A DNA stretch of 64,000 nt from Rhodoferax sp. (GTDB lineage Bacteria; Pseudomonadota; Gammaproteobacteria; Burkholderiales; Burkholderiaceae_C). Location of the stretch: positions 81,386-145,385 of the forward strand of contig NZ_JAURYQ010000042.1 in NCBI RefSeq assembly GCF_030653815.1, given 5' to 3'. How positions within the stretch are numbered: the first letter of the stretch is position 1; each line of letters starts with the position of its first letter. The notes beneath the pieces were generated by a model. It was not told where the DNA came from. It ran no database searches and was given only the letters and a program-made list of their open reading frames with translations. A program made the position numbers and the translations under genes. Below are positions 32,885-42,769 of this stretch, one piece after another.

Positions 32885-33370
32885 TCAGGCCAGGGCCGGT
32901 GTTTTTTGCAGTTCCTTGACGGCATTGAGCACGTCGTCCACATGGCCAGGCACCTTGAGACCGCGCCACTCTTCCTTGAGCAGGCCGTCAGCGCCGATGA
33001 GGAAGGTGCTGCGCTCGATGCCCTTGACCTTCTTGCCGTACATGATCTTGTTTTTGACCACACCGAACATGTGGCACATTTTTTCTTCGGTGTCGGCAAT
33101 CAGCTCGAAGGGCAGTTCGAGTTTGGTTTTGAATTCTTCGTGGGAACGCATGTTGTCACGGGAGACGCCAAAAACCGTGGCCCCGGCTTTTACAAAATCT
33201 TTGTATTTATCACGAAACTGCATGGCTTCGGTGGTACAACCGGGTGTGTTGTCCTTGGGGTAAAAATACAGGATGACAACATGACCGAGGTGAGAGGTGT
33301 TGGTGACCCGGATACCACCAGTAGCATTAGATTCAAATTCAGGGATGGGTTTATTGACAACTATCGCCAT
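32885..33370 (-). CDS. bcp: Thioredoxin-dependent peroxiredoxin (Bcp/PrxQ)
   Basis: The 161-residue protein has YFYPKDNTPGCTTEAMQFRD with the peroxidatic Cys45, preceded by the conserved Pro and Thr. GVSRDNMRSHEEF and STFLIGADG are further family motifs. It reduces hydrogen peroxide and organic hydroperoxides in the cytoplasm. The resolving Cys of some Bcp proteins, five residues after the first, is absent here (E-A-M-Q follow), suggesting a 1-Cys mechanism. It has its own terminator downstream. Confidence 0.95.
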   Translation of the reverse strand: MAIVVNKPIPEFESNATGGIRVTNTSHLGHVVILYFYPKDNTPGCTTEAMQFRDKYKDFVKAGATVFGVSRDNMRSHEEFKTKLELPFELIADTEEKMCHMFGVVKNKIMYGKKVKGIERSTFLIGADGLLKEEWRGLKVPGHVDDVLNAVKELQKTPALA

Positions 33371-33526
33371 GTTTTTTCGATCTCGTGTGACAGGATGCGT
33401 CGGTCTCTCAAGTCGTGGACACTATCCTCTTATGCGCTTGTGCGCCCCCGACTACAAGGCCCGTATTTTACTCTGATTTGACTGGCACTTTCGTGGGCCG
33501 GGCACATCCACGTTGAGATCGTGTGC

Positions 33527-33916
33527 CTATTGACATCCGTCGTCCGCAGTCTCCATCAACAAGGCCACGGCCACATGGCGGCCTTCGCCGGCCAGAACGT
33601 TGTAGGTGCGGCAGGCGGCCTGGGTGTCCATGGTTTCGATGCCAATCTGGCACTCGATCAGGGCACGGGTCAGGGCTGCAGCCGGAAAGCGCAGGCGTTC
33701 GCCACTGCCAAAAATGACCAATTCGGTTTTCAGCTCGGCCAATTGCGCAAAGTGCCCGGCTGTCAGCGCGTCAAAGCGTGTGCAGGCCCAGTCAAAGCGT
33801 CGGCCATCAGAGCAAAGCACCACGCTGCGGGTCAGTTGCTCGCCCGCCATCTGCACCCAGCCCTTGCCATAGGAGCTGATGAAAGGCGCACTGATGATGT
33901 CGGGGTGGATTTTCAT
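33527..33916 (-). CDS. Mth938-like (DUF498/NDUFAF3) domain protein
   Basis: Start ATG 33916 (MKIHPDIISAPFISSYGKGW) gives 129 residues. IISAPFISSYGKGWVQM, DALTAGHFAQLAELKTELVIFGSGERLRFP and GIETMDTQAACRTYNVLAGEGRHVAVALL follow the Mth938/Xcc1710-like fold. Its bacterial role is not established, and the eukaryotic relative assists complex I assembly. It is divergent from alaA, leaving 104 bases for two promoters. The 156 bases to bcp hold nothing I recognise. Confidence 0.85.
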   Translation of the reverse strand: MKIHPDIISAPFISSYGKGWVQMAGEQLTRSVVLCSDGRRFDWACTRFDALTAGHFAQLAELKTELVIFGSGERLRFPAAALTRALIECQIGIETMDTQAACRTYNVLAGEGRHVAVALLMETADDGCQ

Positions 33917-34020
33917 GAGGCAGGGCTGGTTATGGGAACGGCGTTGACTTAAAGCGACGCGGGCGAGACTTGTGGTCAAATTATAGGTTTCGCCACGTGG
34001 CGAGCACGCCCGGAGGGACT

Positions 34021-35247
34021 TTGAAGACCATACGTAAATCAGCCAAACTGGCCAACGTTTGTTATGACATTCGCGGCCCCATCATGGACGCCGCGCGTCA
34101 GATGGAGGAAGAAGGCCACAAGATCATCAAGCTCAACATCGGCAACCTGGCCGTGTTTGGCTTTGACTCGCCTGAAGAAATCCAGCAGGACATGATCCGC
34201 AACCTGCCCAATTCGGCGGCCTATTCGGACAGCAAGGGCATTTTTGCGGCGCGCAAGGCGGTCATGCACGAGACCCAGAAGCAGGGCATCAAGGGGGTCA
34301 CGCTCGACGACATCTATTTGGGCAATGGCGCCAGTGAACTCATTGTGATGGCCACCAACGCGCTGCTGGACGATGGCGACGAGCTCCTGCTGCCGTCGCC
34401 CGACTACCCCCTGTGGACGGCGGCCGCCAGCCTGTCGGGTGGCACACCGGTGCATTACCTGTGCGACGAAGCCAATGGCTGGATGCCCGACCTGAACGAC
34501 CTGCGGGCCAAGATCACGCCGCGCACCAAGGGCCTGGTGGTGATCAACCCCAACAACCCGACCGGCGCCATGTACTCTGACGAGTTGCTGAAAGCCCTGG
34601 TGCAGATTGCGCGTGAACATGGGCTGGTGATATTTGCCGACGAGGTCTATGACAAGGTCTTGTACGACGGCGTCAAGCACACGGCCATGGCCTCGCTGAG
34701 CGACGATGTGCTGACGCTCACTTTCAATTCGCTGTCCAAAAGCTACCGTTCGTGCGGCTACCGCGCGGGCTGGATGGTTGTTTCTGGCGACAAAAAGCCC
34801 GCCAAGGACTACATCGAAGGACTCAACATGCTCTCGAACATGCGGCTGTGCTCCAACGTGCCAGGCCAATGGGCGATTCAGACCGCTTTGGGTGGTTACC
34901 AGAGCATCAACGACCTGGTGTGTGAAGGCGGGCGCTTGCGGCGGCAACGCGACCTGGCCTATGAACTCATCACCGCGATTCCGGGCGTGAGTTGCGTCAA
35001 GCCCGTGGCGGCGCTTTACATGTTCCCCAAGCTCGACCCGGTGATGTACCCGATTGCGGACGACCAGCAGTTTTTTCTGGAGCTGTTGAAGGACACCAAG
35101 GTCATGCTGGTGCAGGGCACGGGCTTCAACTGGCCGGCGCCGGACCATTTCCGCATTGTGTTTTTGCCGCACGAGGATGATTTGCGCGAAGCCATTGGCC
35201 GCGTGGCCAAATTTCTCGAAGGCTACCGCAAGCGGCACAGCAATTAA
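34021..35247 (+). CDS. alaA: Glutamate-pyruvate aminotransferase (alanine synthesis)
   Basis: The N-terminus KSAKLANVCYDIRGPI and motifs LKLNIGN-like (IIKLNIGNLAVFGFD), YLGNGASELIV, PDYPLWTAAASLSGG, NPNNPTGAMYS, the PLP lysine in SLSKSYRSCGYRAGW, and VQGTGFNWPAPDHFRIV match AlaA/YfbQ throughout. I place the start at TTG 34021 because GGAGG lies at 34012-34016; an ATG at 33970 would add 17 unrelated residues. It makes alanine from pyruvate and glutamate in the cytoplasm. The hom gene follows after 23 bases, suggesting a shared transcript for amino acid synthesis. Confidence 0.93.
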   Translation: MKTIRKSAKLANVCYDIRGPIMDAARQMEEEGHKIIKLNIGNLAVFGFDSPEEIQQDMIRNLPNSAAYSDSKGIFAARKAVMHETQKQGIKGVTLDDIYLGNGASELIVMATNALLDDGDELLLPSPDYPLWTAAASLSGGTPVHYLCDEANGWMPDLNDLRAKITPRTKGLVVINPNNPTGAMYSDELLKALVQIAREHGLVIFADEVYDKVLYDGVKHTAMASLSDDVLTLTFNSLSKSYRSCGYRAGWMVVSGDKKPAKDYIEGLNMLSNMRLCSNVPGQWAIQTALGGYQSINDLVCEGGRLRRQRDLAYELITAIPGVSCVKPVAALYMFPKLDPVMYPIADDQQFFLELLKDTKVMLVQGTGFNWPAPDHFRIVFLPHEDDLREAIGRVAKFLEGYRKRHSN

Positions 35248-35270
35248 TTCATTTTCCCTTTTAAATTTTT

Positions 35271-36596
35271 ATGAAACCTATTCAAGTTGGTCTGTTGGGC
35301 ATCGGGGTTGTTGGCTCTGGCACTTTCAATGTGCTGCTGCGCAACCAGGAAGAAATCAAGCGTCGCGCCGGTCGCGGCATCCAGATCACCATGGTGGCCG
35401 ACCTGAACGTTGAGCGTGCGCGCGAGCTGGTGGGGCCGGGTGTGACCGTGGTGAACGACGCGCGCGCCGTCCTTGCCAACCCCGACATCGACATCGTGAT
35501 CGAGCTGATAGGTGGCTACGGTGTGGCCAAGACCCTGGTGCTCGAGGCCATTGCGGCGGGAAAACATGTGGTGACGGCCAATAAGGCCTTGCTGGCCGTG
35601 CATGGCACGGAGATTTTTGCGGCGGCATCAAGCAAAGGCGTGATGGTGGCGTTTGAGGCCGCGGTGGCCGGCGGTATCCCGATCATCAAGGCGCTGCGCG
35701 AAGGCTTGACGGCCAACAGCATTCAGTGGATTGCCGGCATCATCAACGGCACCACCAACTTCATCCTGAGCGAAATGCGCGACAAGGGGCTGGACTTTGC
35801 CGTGGCGCTCAAGCAGGCGCAGGCCCTGGGCTACGCCGAGGCCGACCCGACCTTTGACATCGAAGGCGTTGATGCGGCGCACAAAGCCACCATCATGTCG
35901 GCCATTGCCTTCGGCATTCCGGTGCAGTTTGACAAGGCTTACGTGGAAGGCATCACCAAGCTGGGCGCGGCCGACATCAAGTACGCCGAGCAGCTGGGCT
36001 ACCGCATCAAGCTGCTGGGCATCACCAAGCGCACGCCCAAGGGCATTGAGCTGCGCGTGCACCCCTGTTTGATTCCGGCCAAGCGCCTGATCGCCAACGT
36101 GGAAGGCGCCATGAACGCCGTGGTGGTGCAGGGCGATGCCGTGGGCACCACGCTGTATTACGGCAAGGGCGCGGGCTCCGAGCCCACCGCCAGCGCGGTG
36201 ATTGCCGACCTGGTCGACATCACGCGCCTGCACACCGCAGACGCAGCCCAACGCGTCCCGCATCTGGCGTTCCAGCCCAACGCCATGAGCGACCTGCCGG
36301 TGATGCCGATGGGCGAGGTGGTCACCAGCTACTACCTGCGTTTGCGTGTGGCCGACGAGACCGGTGTGCTGGCCAAGGTCACGGGCATTCTGGCCGACGC
36401 CGGCATCAGCATTGATGCGGTGCTGCAGCGCGAAGCCGATGAGGTGTCTGCCGATGCCAAGGTGGCCCAGACCGATGTCATCATCCTGACCCACGACTGC
36501 CAGGAGGCGTGCATGAATGCGGCCATTGCGCAGATGCAGGCGCTGCCCACGGTGCTGGAACCCATCACCCGCATTCGCAAGGAAGAACTGGCCTGA
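35271..36596 (+). CDS. hom: Homoserine dehydrogenase
   Basis: The 441-residue protein has VGLLGIGVVGSGT (NAD(P) binding), GGYGVAKTLVLEAIAAGKHVVTANKALL, the catalytic-domain GIINGTTNFILSEM and YAEADPTFDIEGVDAAHK, and a C-terminal ACT domain from about 350 (YYLRLRVADETGVLAKVTGIL) that usually binds threonine for feedback control. It reduces aspartate semialdehyde to homoserine. thrC begins one base after its stop, so the two are translated together. Confidence 0.96.
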   Translation: MKPIQVGLLGIGVVGSGTFNVLLRNQEEIKRRAGRGIQITMVADLNVERARELVGPGVTVVNDARAVLANPDIDIVIELIGGYGVAKTLVLEAIAAGKHVVTANKALLAVHGTEIFAAASSKGVMVAFEAAVAGGIPIIKALREGLTANSIQWIAGIINGTTNFILSEMRDKGLDFAVALKQAQALGYAEADPTFDIEGVDAAHKATIMSAIAFGIPVQFDKAYVEGITKLGAADIKYAEQLGYRIKLLGITKRTPKGIELRVHPCLIPAKRLIANVEGAMNAVVVQGDAVGTTLYYGKGAGSEPTASAVIADLVDITRLHTADAAQRVPHLAFQPNAMSDLPVMPMGEVVTSYYLRLRVADETGVLAKVTGILADAGISIDAVLQREADEVSADAKVAQTDVIILTHDCQEACMNAAIAQMQALPTVLEPITRIRKEELA

Positions 36597-36597
36597 C

Positions 36598-38025
36598 ATG
36601 AAATACATCTCGACCCGGGGTGACCAAAGCCCCAAACATTTTTGCGACATCCTGCTCGAAGGCCTGGCGCCCGATGGCGGCTTGTACCTGCCCGAGCACT
36701 ACCCCAAGGTGGACGACGCCACCCTGAGCCGTTGGCGCGGCCTGTACCAGAACCAGGGCTACGCCGAATTGGCGTTCGAGGTGCTGTCGCTCTACATTGA
36801 CGACATCCCTGCCGTTGACCTGAAAGCCTTGTGCCAGAAAACCTACACCGCCGAGGTGTTTGGCTCGAAAGAGATCGTGCCGTTGAGGGCGCTGGAGAAC
36901 GGCATCTGGCTGGAAGCCTTGTCCAACGGCCCGACGCTGGCCTTCAAGGACATGGCCATGCAATTGCTCGGCAACCTGTTCGAGTATGAACTGGCACGCC
37001 GCGGCGAAGAGCTCAACATTCTGGGCGCCACCAGCGGCGACACCGGCAGCGCGGCCGAATACGCCATGCGCGGCAAGAAGGGCGTGCGCGTCTTCATGAC
37101 CAGCCCGAAGGGTCGCATGAGCCCATTCCAGCAGGCGCAAATGTTCAGCCTGATGGACGACAACATTTTCAACATTGCCGTGGACGGCGTGTTTGACGAC
37201 TGCCAGGACATGGTCAAGGCCGTCAGCAACGACCTCGACTTCAAGCGCCAGTACAAGATTGGCACGGTCAATTCGATCAATTGGGCGCGTCTGCTGGCCC
37301 AGGTGGTTTACTACTTTGCCGGCTACTTTCAGGCCACGCAACAGAACACGGAAAAGGTCAGCTTCACCGTGCCGAGCGGCAATTTTGGCAATGTCTGCGC
37401 CGGCCATGTGGCGCGCATGATGGGCCTGCCCATTGCCCGCCTGGTGGTGGCCACCAACGAAAACGACGTGCTCGACGAATTTTTCAAGACCGGCGTTTAC
37501 CGGGTGCGTGCCAGCGCCGACACCCACGAGACCTCCAGCCCGTCGATGGACATTTCCAAGGCGAGCAATTTCGAGCGCTTTGTCTTTGACCTGCTCGGGC
37601 GCGACGGCGCGCGCACAAAAGCGCTGTTCGGCGACGCCCTGGCGCGTGTCGGTTTCTTTGACCTCGAAGCGCACCCGGCCTTCAGCCAGGCCGCCACGCG
37701 CTACGGCTTTGACAGTGGCAAGAGCAGCCATGCGGACCGCCTGGCCACCATCAAGGACACCTGGGAACGCCACGGCACGATGATCGACACGCACACCGCC
37801 GACGGTGTCAAGGTGGCGCGCGAACACGTGCAGGCGGGTGTGCCGATGATCGTGCTGGAAACCGCGCTGCCCATCAAATTTGCCGAAACCATCGTCGAAG
37901 CCACCGGCCGCGAACCGGATCGGCCGGCCAAGTTCAACGGCATCGAAGCCTTGCCCAAGCGCGTGGTCGACATGGCGGCGGATGCGCAGGCCATCAAGAC
38001 CTTCATTGCCGGGCACTGCGCATGA
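36598..38025 (+). CDS. thrC: Threonine synthase
   Basis: Start ATG 36598 (MKYISTRGDQSPKHF) lies one base after the hom stop. The 475-residue PLP enzyme of the long ThrC form has SNGPTLAFKDMAMQLLG with the PLP lysine, LGATSGDTGSAAEYA, SPKGRMSPFQQAQM, VPSGNFGNVCAG and a C-terminal IVLETALPIKF. It converts O-phosphohomoserine to threonine. It ends overlapping mobB by four bases (ATGA), an unusual link between threonine and molybdenum cofactor genes. Confidence 0.96.
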   Translation: MKYISTRGDQSPKHFCDILLEGLAPDGGLYLPEHYPKVDDATLSRWRGLYQNQGYAELAFEVLSLYIDDIPAVDLKALCQKTYTAEVFGSKEIVPLRALENGIWLEALSNGPTLAFKDMAMQLLGNLFEYELARRGEELNILGATSGDTGSAAEYAMRGKKGVRVFMTSPKGRMSPFQQAQMFSLMDDNIFNIAVDGVFDDCQDMVKAVSNDLDFKRQYKIGTVNSINWARLLAQVVYYFAGYFQATQQNTEKVSFTVPSGNFGNVCAGHVARMMGLPIARLVVATNENDVLDEFFKTGVYRVRASADTHETSSPSMDISKASNFERFVFDLLGRDGARTKALFGDALARVGFFDLEAHPAFSQAATRYGFDSGKSSHADRLATIKDTWERHGTMIDTHTADGVKVAREHVQAGVPMIVLETALPIKFAETIVEATGREPDRPAKFNGIEALPKRVVDMAADAQAIKTFIAGHCA

Positions 38026-38555
38026 AAGTGGTTGGCTTTGCAGGGTTTTCCGGTTCCGGCAAGACCACGCTGGTGGAGCGTTTGATTCCGGCGCTGCGCC
38101 TGCGGGGCTTGCGCGTGTCGGTGGTCAAACATGCCCATCACCGCTTCGACATTGACCATGAAGGCAAGGACACTTACCGCCACCGCGAGGCCGGTGCCTT
38201 TGAAGTGGTGGTGGCGTCAGACAAGCGCCTGGCCTTGATGCGTGAATTTGAAATGGCCAAGCGGCCCACCGTGCACCAGCTGCTGGCCGAGTTGTACGAG
38301 GGCGTGGATTGGGTGCTGGTGGAAGGCTTCAAGGAGTCTGACCTGCTGAAAATCGAGGTCTGGCGTGCCAGCACCGGCAAACCCGCGCGCTACGCGGAGG
38401 ACGACTTCATCACCGCCATTGCGACCGATTCGCCAGACCAATTGCCGGTGCCGACCCAATTGCCGGTACTGGACCTCAATGAGCCGGACGCGGTGGTCGA
38501 TTGGCTGATTTCGCAAGGCCCACGTTTTGACTATGACTTTGAGAATGTTGCATGA
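38022..38555 (+). CDS. mobB: Molybdopterin-guanine dinucleotide biosynthesis adaptor MobB
   Basis: The 177-residue P-loop protein has VGFAGFSGSGKTTLVERLI (Walker A), VSVVKHAHHRFDIDHEGKDTYRHREAGA and WVLVEGFKESDLLKIEVWR. This is the MobB GTPase, which helps MobA attach GMP to molybdopterin. Its start overlaps thrC and its stop overlaps moeA by 4 bases. Confidence 0.94.
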   Translation: MKVVGFAGFSGSGKTTLVERLIPALRLRGLRVSVVKHAHHRFDIDHEGKDTYRHREAGAFEVVVASDKRLALMREFEMAKRPTVHQLLAELYEGVDWVLVEGFKESDLLKIEVWRASTGKPARYAEDDFITAIATDSPDQLPVPTQLPVLDLNEPDAVVDWLISQGPRFDYDFENVA

Positions 38556-39790
38556 CTGCTGAGCGTCCCGCTGCCAAGCCCATGAAGTCGCTGGATGAGG
38601 CGCTGGCCCAGTTGCTGGGGTATGCCGCCAGGCTGGATGGCGTGGAACAGCTGGCCACCTTTGACGCCGACGGCCGGGTGCTGGCGCAAGACCTGGTGTC
38701 GCATTTGCATGTGCCGCCGCAGGACAACAGTTCCATGGACGGGTATGCGCTGCGCTGCGCAGACCTGACTGACCCAAGCCGGGCATTGCCGGTGTCCCAG
38801 CGCATTCCGGCGGGTAGTGCGGGCACTGCGCTGGCACCCCAGTCGGTGGCGCGCATATTTACCGGTGCGCCGATCCCTGCGGGTGCCGACGCCGTGGTGA
38901 TGCAGGAAGACTGCGACGTGCAAGCCGATGGTTCGGTGCGCATGACGGCGCAGCCCAAGCCGGGCCAGTGGATCCGCCGTGCCGGCGAAGATGTGACCCG
39001 GGGTGCGGTGGTGCTGGCCCGGGGTGCGCGCCTGACGCCGGCCGAACTCGGCTTGGCGGCCAGCATTGGCATGGATGTTTTGAGCGTGGCGCGCCGACCC
39101 CGGGTGGCGCTGTTTTCAACCGGCGACGAACTCGTGATGCCAGGCGCCGTGGCACCCGAACACATGCCGCCCGGCGCCATTTACAACTCGAACCGCTTTT
39201 TCCTGAAGGCCCTGCTGAAACGGCTGGGCTGTGAGGTGAGTGACCTGGGCATCGTGCCGGACCAGCGCGAGGCTACCATTGCGGCGTTGCGCGGGGCCGC
39301 GGAACAGCACGACCTGATCCTGACCAGTGGCGGTGTCTCGGTGGGTGAAGAGGACCACATCAAGCCCGCGGTGCAGAGCCTGGGCCATCTGGATTTGTGG
39401 CAGATTGCCATCAAGCCGGGCAAGCCTTTTGCTTATGGCCGCGTTGCTGACGCCCATTTCATTGGCCTGCCGGGCAACCCGGTGTCGAGCTTTGTGACCT
39501 TTTTGCTGCTGGTGCGCCCGTTCCTGCTGAAATTGCAGGGGGTGACCCAACTGGCCCCAACGCCGATGACCGTGCGCGCCGACTTCAGCTGGCCCCGAGC
39601 CGACAAACGCCGCGAATTCCTGCGCGTCAGACGCAACCCGAACGGTGGTCTGGACTTGTTTGCCAACCAGAGTTCGGGTGTGCTGACCTCGGCAGTGTGG
39701 GGCGACGGCTTGGTCGACACCCCGCCCGGCGCGACCATCACGCCTGGTGATGTGGTGCGTTTCATTCCCTTTTCGGAGTTGCTGGCATGA
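38552..39790 (+). CDS. moeA: Molybdopterin molybdenumtransferase
   Basis: The 412-residue protein has the MoeA domains in order: DQNSSMDGYAL-like DNSSMDGYALR, ARIFTGAPIPAGADAVVMQED, FSTGDELVMPG, GAIYNSNRFFLKALL, LTSGGVSVGEEDHIK (molybdopterin binding) and GLPGNPVSSFVTF, and a C-terminal domain IV. It inserts molybdate into adenylated molybdopterin. It overlaps mobB and moaD by 4 bases each. Confidence 0.96.
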   Translation: MTAERPAAKPMKSLDEALAQLLGYAARLDGVEQLATFDADGRVLAQDLVSHLHVPPQDNSSMDGYALRCADLTDPSRALPVSQRIPAGSAGTALAPQSVARIFTGAPIPAGADAVVMQEDCDVQADGSVRMTAQPKPGQWIRRAGEDVTRGAVVLARGARLTPAELGLAASIGMDVLSVARRPRVALFSTGDELVMPGAVAPEHMPPGAIYNSNRFFLKALLKRLGCEVSDLGIVPDQREATIAALRGAAEQHDLILTSGGVSVGEEDHIKPAVQSLGHLDLWQIAIKPGKPFAYGRVADAHFIGLPGNPVSSFVTFLLLVRPFLLKLQGVTQLAPTPMTVRADFSWPRADKRREFLRVRRNPNGGLDLFANQSSGVLTSAVWGDGLVDTPPGATITPGDVVRFIPFSELLA

Positions 39791-40038
39791 AGGTGACGGT
39801 GAAATATTTTGCGTCCATTCGCGAGGCGATCGGTGTGGCCAACGAGCAGCGCGAGACCGAAGCGACCACGCTGGGCGCACTGCGCGACGAACTCATCGCC
39901 CTGGGTGGCGCCTATGCCGACAGTCTGGCCCGTGGCAAGTCGGTGCGCCTGGCGCTGAACCAGCTGATGTGCCAGGAGTCGGCCGCGTTGACCGACGGCG
40001 CCGAAGTGGCCTTCTTCCCGCCTGTGACCGGAGGTTGA
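39787..40038 (+). CDS. moaD: Molybdopterin synthase small subunit
   Basis: The 83-residue ubiquitin-like protein starts KVTVKYFASIREAIG and ends DGAEVAFFPPVTGG. The C-terminal Gly-Gly is the site that becomes a thiocarboxylate and donates sulfur to the pterin. It is placed between moeA (4-base overlap) and moaE (5-base gap), its partner subunit. Confidence 0.96.
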   Translation: MKVTVKYFASIREAIGVANEQRETEATTLGALRDELIALGGAYADSLARGKSVRLALNQLMCQESAALTDGAEVAFFPPVTGG

Positions 40039-40043
40039 GAACC

Positions 40044-40553
40044 ATGCCAACGCACAACAGCCCCCGCGTCAGTATTCAGACCACCGACTTTGACCTCAGC
40101 GCCGAGGTGGCGGCCTTGCGTGCGCAGGACCCGCGTGTCGGTGCCGTCTGCAGTTTCATTGGCACCGTGCGTGACCGAACGGCGGGCGAGCCCGGCAGCA
40201 TTGCCAGCATGGAACTGGAGCATTACCCGGGCATGACCGAAAAATCGATCGAGGCCATGATTGACGCCGCGCTGCAGCGCTTTGACATTTTTGGCGCCCG
40301 CGTCATCCACCGTGTCGGCCTGCTGGCGCCGCTGGACCAAATTGTGCTGGTGGCGGTAACGTCAGCGCACCGGGGCGAGAGCTTTCAGGCCTGCGAATTT
40401 TTGATGGATTACCTTAAAACCCAGGCCCCGTTCTGGAAAAAAGAACAAACGCCCACCGGCGCACGCTGGGTGGATGCCCGTGTCAGTGATGACGCGGCAC
40501 TGGCCAAATGGGGCATTGCCCTTGAAAATACGAGCTTGACTGCTCACGATTGA
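40044..40553 (+). CDS. moaE: Molybdopterin synthase catalytic subunit
   Basis: The 169-residue MoaE starts at ATG 40044, preceded by GGAGG at 40030-40034. Motifs: VGAVCSFIGTVRDRTAG, LEHYPGMTEKSIEAM, VIHRVGLLAPLDQIVLVAV, SAHRGESFQACEFLMDYLKTQAPFWKKE. The last block holds the active-site lysines that act with the MoaD thiocarboxylate to convert cyclic pyranopterin monophosphate to molybdopterin. Final gene of the molybdenum cofactor run. Confidence 0.96.
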   Translation: MPTHNSPRVSIQTTDFDLSAEVAALRAQDPRVGAVCSFIGTVRDRTAGEPGSIASMELEHYPGMTEKSIEAMIDAALQRFDIFGARVIHRVGLLAPLDQIVLVAVTSAHRGESFQACEFLMDYLKTQAPFWKKEQTPTGARWVDARVSDDAALAKWGIALENTSLTAHD

Positions 40554-40559
40554 CCCGAC

Positions 40560-41108
40560 ATGGAAAACAAGACCCCCGAGACGCCAACTGCCCACCGCGT
40601 CATCAAGAAGTACCCCAACCGCAGGCTTTACGACACCGCCACTTCGACCTACATCACCTTGTCTGAAGTCAAAGACCTGGTGATGCAAAGCGAGCCCTTT
40701 GAAGTGCTGGACGCCAAGACCGGCGACAACCTGACGCGCAGCATTTTGTTGCAGATCATTCTGGAGGCCGAGACCAGTGGCTCGCCCATGTTCACCGCGC
40801 CGGTGCTGGAGAGTCTGATCCGTTTTTATGGCCATGCCATGCAGGGCTTTTTGGGCGGCTACCTGGAAAAAAACATCCAGACGCTGATCGACACGCAGAC
40901 CCGTTTTGCCGAGCAAACCAAGGGTTTCACGCCGGAGATGTGGACGCAGTACACGGCCATGCAGCCCCCGGTGATGCAAGCCATGCTGGGCGGCAGCCTG
41001 GATCAATCCAAGTCCTGGCTGGCGCAAATGCAGGACCAGATGCAAAAGCAGGCCGGCCAGATGTTGGGTGCCTTTGGCCTTAACAATGTGCCACCCAAAA
41101 AAGGTTGA
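40560..41108 (+). CDS. phaR: Polyhydroxyalkanoate synthesis repressor PhaR
   Basis: The 182-residue protein has the PhaR DNA-binding/accumulation domain at 15-75 ([40 protein letters not shown]) and a Gln/Met-rich C-terminal segment ([15 protein letters not shown]) like those that contact PHA granules. It represses phasin and PHA genes when no polymer is present. No pha genes are nearby. It follows moaE by 6 bases and just precedes rimO. Confidence 0.93.
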   Translation: MENKTPETPTAHRVIKKYPNRRLYDTATSTYITLSEVKDLVMQSEPFEVLDAKTGDNLTRSILLQIILEAETSGSPMFTAPVLESLIRFYGHAMQGFLGGYLEKNIQTLIDTQTRFAEQTKGFTPEMWTQYTAMQPPVMQAMLGGSLDQSKSWLAQMQDQMQKQAGQMLGAFGLNNVPPKKG

Positions 41109-41116
41109 ATGACGTC

Positions 41117-42511
41117 ATGAATGCTCCCATCACAGCGGCTGCGGCCGCCCCCAAAGTGGGCTTTGTCAGCCTGGGTTGCCCGAAGGCCTTGACCGACTCT
41201 GAACTGATCCTGACGCAGCTCAGCGCCGAAGGTTATCAAACCTCCAAAACCTTCGAGGGCGCGGACCTGGTTATCGTGAACACCTGCGGCTTCATTGACG
41301 ATGCGGTTCGGGAAAGCCTGGACACCATTGGCGAGGCCTTGGCAGAAAACGGCAAGGTCATCGTGACCGGTTGCCTGGGTGCCAAGGAAGGCGAGGGCGG
41401 TGGCAACCTGGTGCGGCAAATGCACCCGAGCGTGCTGGCAGTCACCGGCCCGCACGCCACCCAGGAAGTGATGGACGCGGTGCATGCCCACCTGCCCAAG
41501 CCGCATGATCCGTTTGTTGACCTGGTGCCTAATGCCTTTGGCATTGCCGGCATCAAGCTCACGCCACGGCATTACGCTTACCTCAAGATCAGCGAAGGTT
41601 GCAACCACCGCTGCACCTTTTGCATCATCCCGTCGATGCGCGGTGACCTGGTGTCGCGCCCGATTGGCGACGTGCTCAAGGAAGCGCAGGCCTTGTTTGA
41701 CGGCGGCGTGAAAGAGCTGCTGGTGATCAGCCAGGACACCTCGGCCTACGGCGTCGATGTGAAATACCGCACCGGTTTCTGGAACGGCAAGCCCATCAAG
41801 ACCCGCTTGTTTGAATTGGCACAGTCCTTGGGCGAGATGGCGCAAGCGCATGGTGCCTGGGTTCGGCTGCACTATGTTTACCCCTACCCCAGTGTGGACG
41901 ACATCCTGCCGCTGATGGCGTCCGGACTCATCCTGCCTTACCTGGATGTGCCGTTCCAGCACAGCCACCCCGACGTGCTCAAGCGCATGAAACGTCCGGC
42001 CAGCGGTGAGAAAAACATGGAGCGGCTCTTGCGCTGGCGCGAGGCTTGCCCCGACATCGTGGTGCGCAGCACCTTCATTGCCGGCTTCCCCGGTGAAACC
42101 GAGGCCGAGTTCGAGCACCTGCTGGACTTTGTGCGCGAGGCACAAATTGACCGGGCGGGTTGCTTTGCCTACAGCCCGGTGGCGGGTGCCGCCGCCAATG
42201 ACATTGGCGGCATGTTGCCGCAGGAAGTGCGTGAAGAACGCCGTGCCCGCTTCATGGCGGTGGCCGAACAGGTGTCTGCCGCCAAGCTGCAAAAACGGGT
42301 CGGTGCCACCCTGCAGATTCTGGTGGACTCGGCACCGGGCCTGGGTAAAAAGGGGGGTGTTGGCCGGTCTTACGCCGACGCCCCTGAAATTGATGGTGTG
42401 GTGAAGTTATTGCCACCCGAAAAAATCAGCAAGACGCTGCGGGTGGGCGAATTTACCAAGGCGCGCATCGTGGCCGCGCAAGGGCACGACCTGGTCGGAC
42501 AGCCGTTTTGA
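41117..42511 (+). CDS. rimO: Ribosomal protein S12 methylthiotransferase
   Basis: I use ATG 41117 ([16 protein letters not shown]); a TTG at 41105 overlapping phaR is also possible. The 464-residue protein has the N-terminal UPF0004 domain ([35 protein letters not shown]), the radical-SAM cluster motif in [13 protein letters not shown], and a C-terminal TRAM domain ending [10 protein letters not shown]. RimO adds a methylthio group to Asp88 of S12. A clear terminator follows at 42541-42583. Confidence 0.96.
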   Translation: MNAPITAAAAAPKVGFVSLGCPKALTDSELILTQLSAEGYQTSKTFEGADLVIVNTCGFIDDAVRESLDTIGEALAENGKVIVTGCLGAKEGEGGGNLVRQMHPSVLAVTGPHATQEVMDAVHAHLPKPHDPFVDLVPNAFGIAGIKLTPRHYAYLKISEGCNHRCTFCIIPSMRGDLVSRPIGDVLKEAQALFDGGVKELLVISQDTSAYGVDVKYRTGFWNGKPIKTRLFELAQSLGEMAQAHGAWVRLHYVYPYPSVDDILPLMASGLILPYLDVPFQHSHPDVLKRMKRPASGEKNMERLLRWREACPDIVVRSTFIAGFPGETEAEFEHLLDFVREAQIDRAGCFAYSPVAGAAANDIGGMLPQEVREERRARFMAVAEQVSAAKLQKRVGATLQILVDSAPGLGKKGGVGRSYADAPEIDGVVKLLPPEKISKTLRVGEFTKARIVAAQGHDLVGQPF

Positions 42512-42540
42512 CCGTTCGGCTCGACATGGTTTCAGCAAAT

Positions 42541-42585
42541 AAAAAAGCCGCTGCAAAGTCAAAAACTGTTGCAGCGGCTTTTTAT
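42541..42585 (+). terminator. Rho-independent terminator of rimO
   Basis: AAAAAAGCCGCTGCAA pairs with TTGCAGCGGCTTTTT around a 12-base loop, followed by T-rich sequence. It lies 30 bases after the rimO stop, before the convergent tRNA-Leu gene. Confidence 0.9.
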
Positions 42586-42636
42586 TCAAAGCATCCGGTT
42601 TCTTTCATAAAAATGAACCGGAATTCATTTATATTG

Positions 42637-42719
<83 letters not shown>

Positions 42720-42769
42720 ATTTCAGGAAAGAAAGGCATTGTATCAAAAATATTAAGCAAACCAGCGCA

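Noticed and set aside
36565..38016. A 483-codon minus-strand frame over thrC
   Set aside because: Antisense to a clear threonine synthase; composition is that of a GC-driven shadow.
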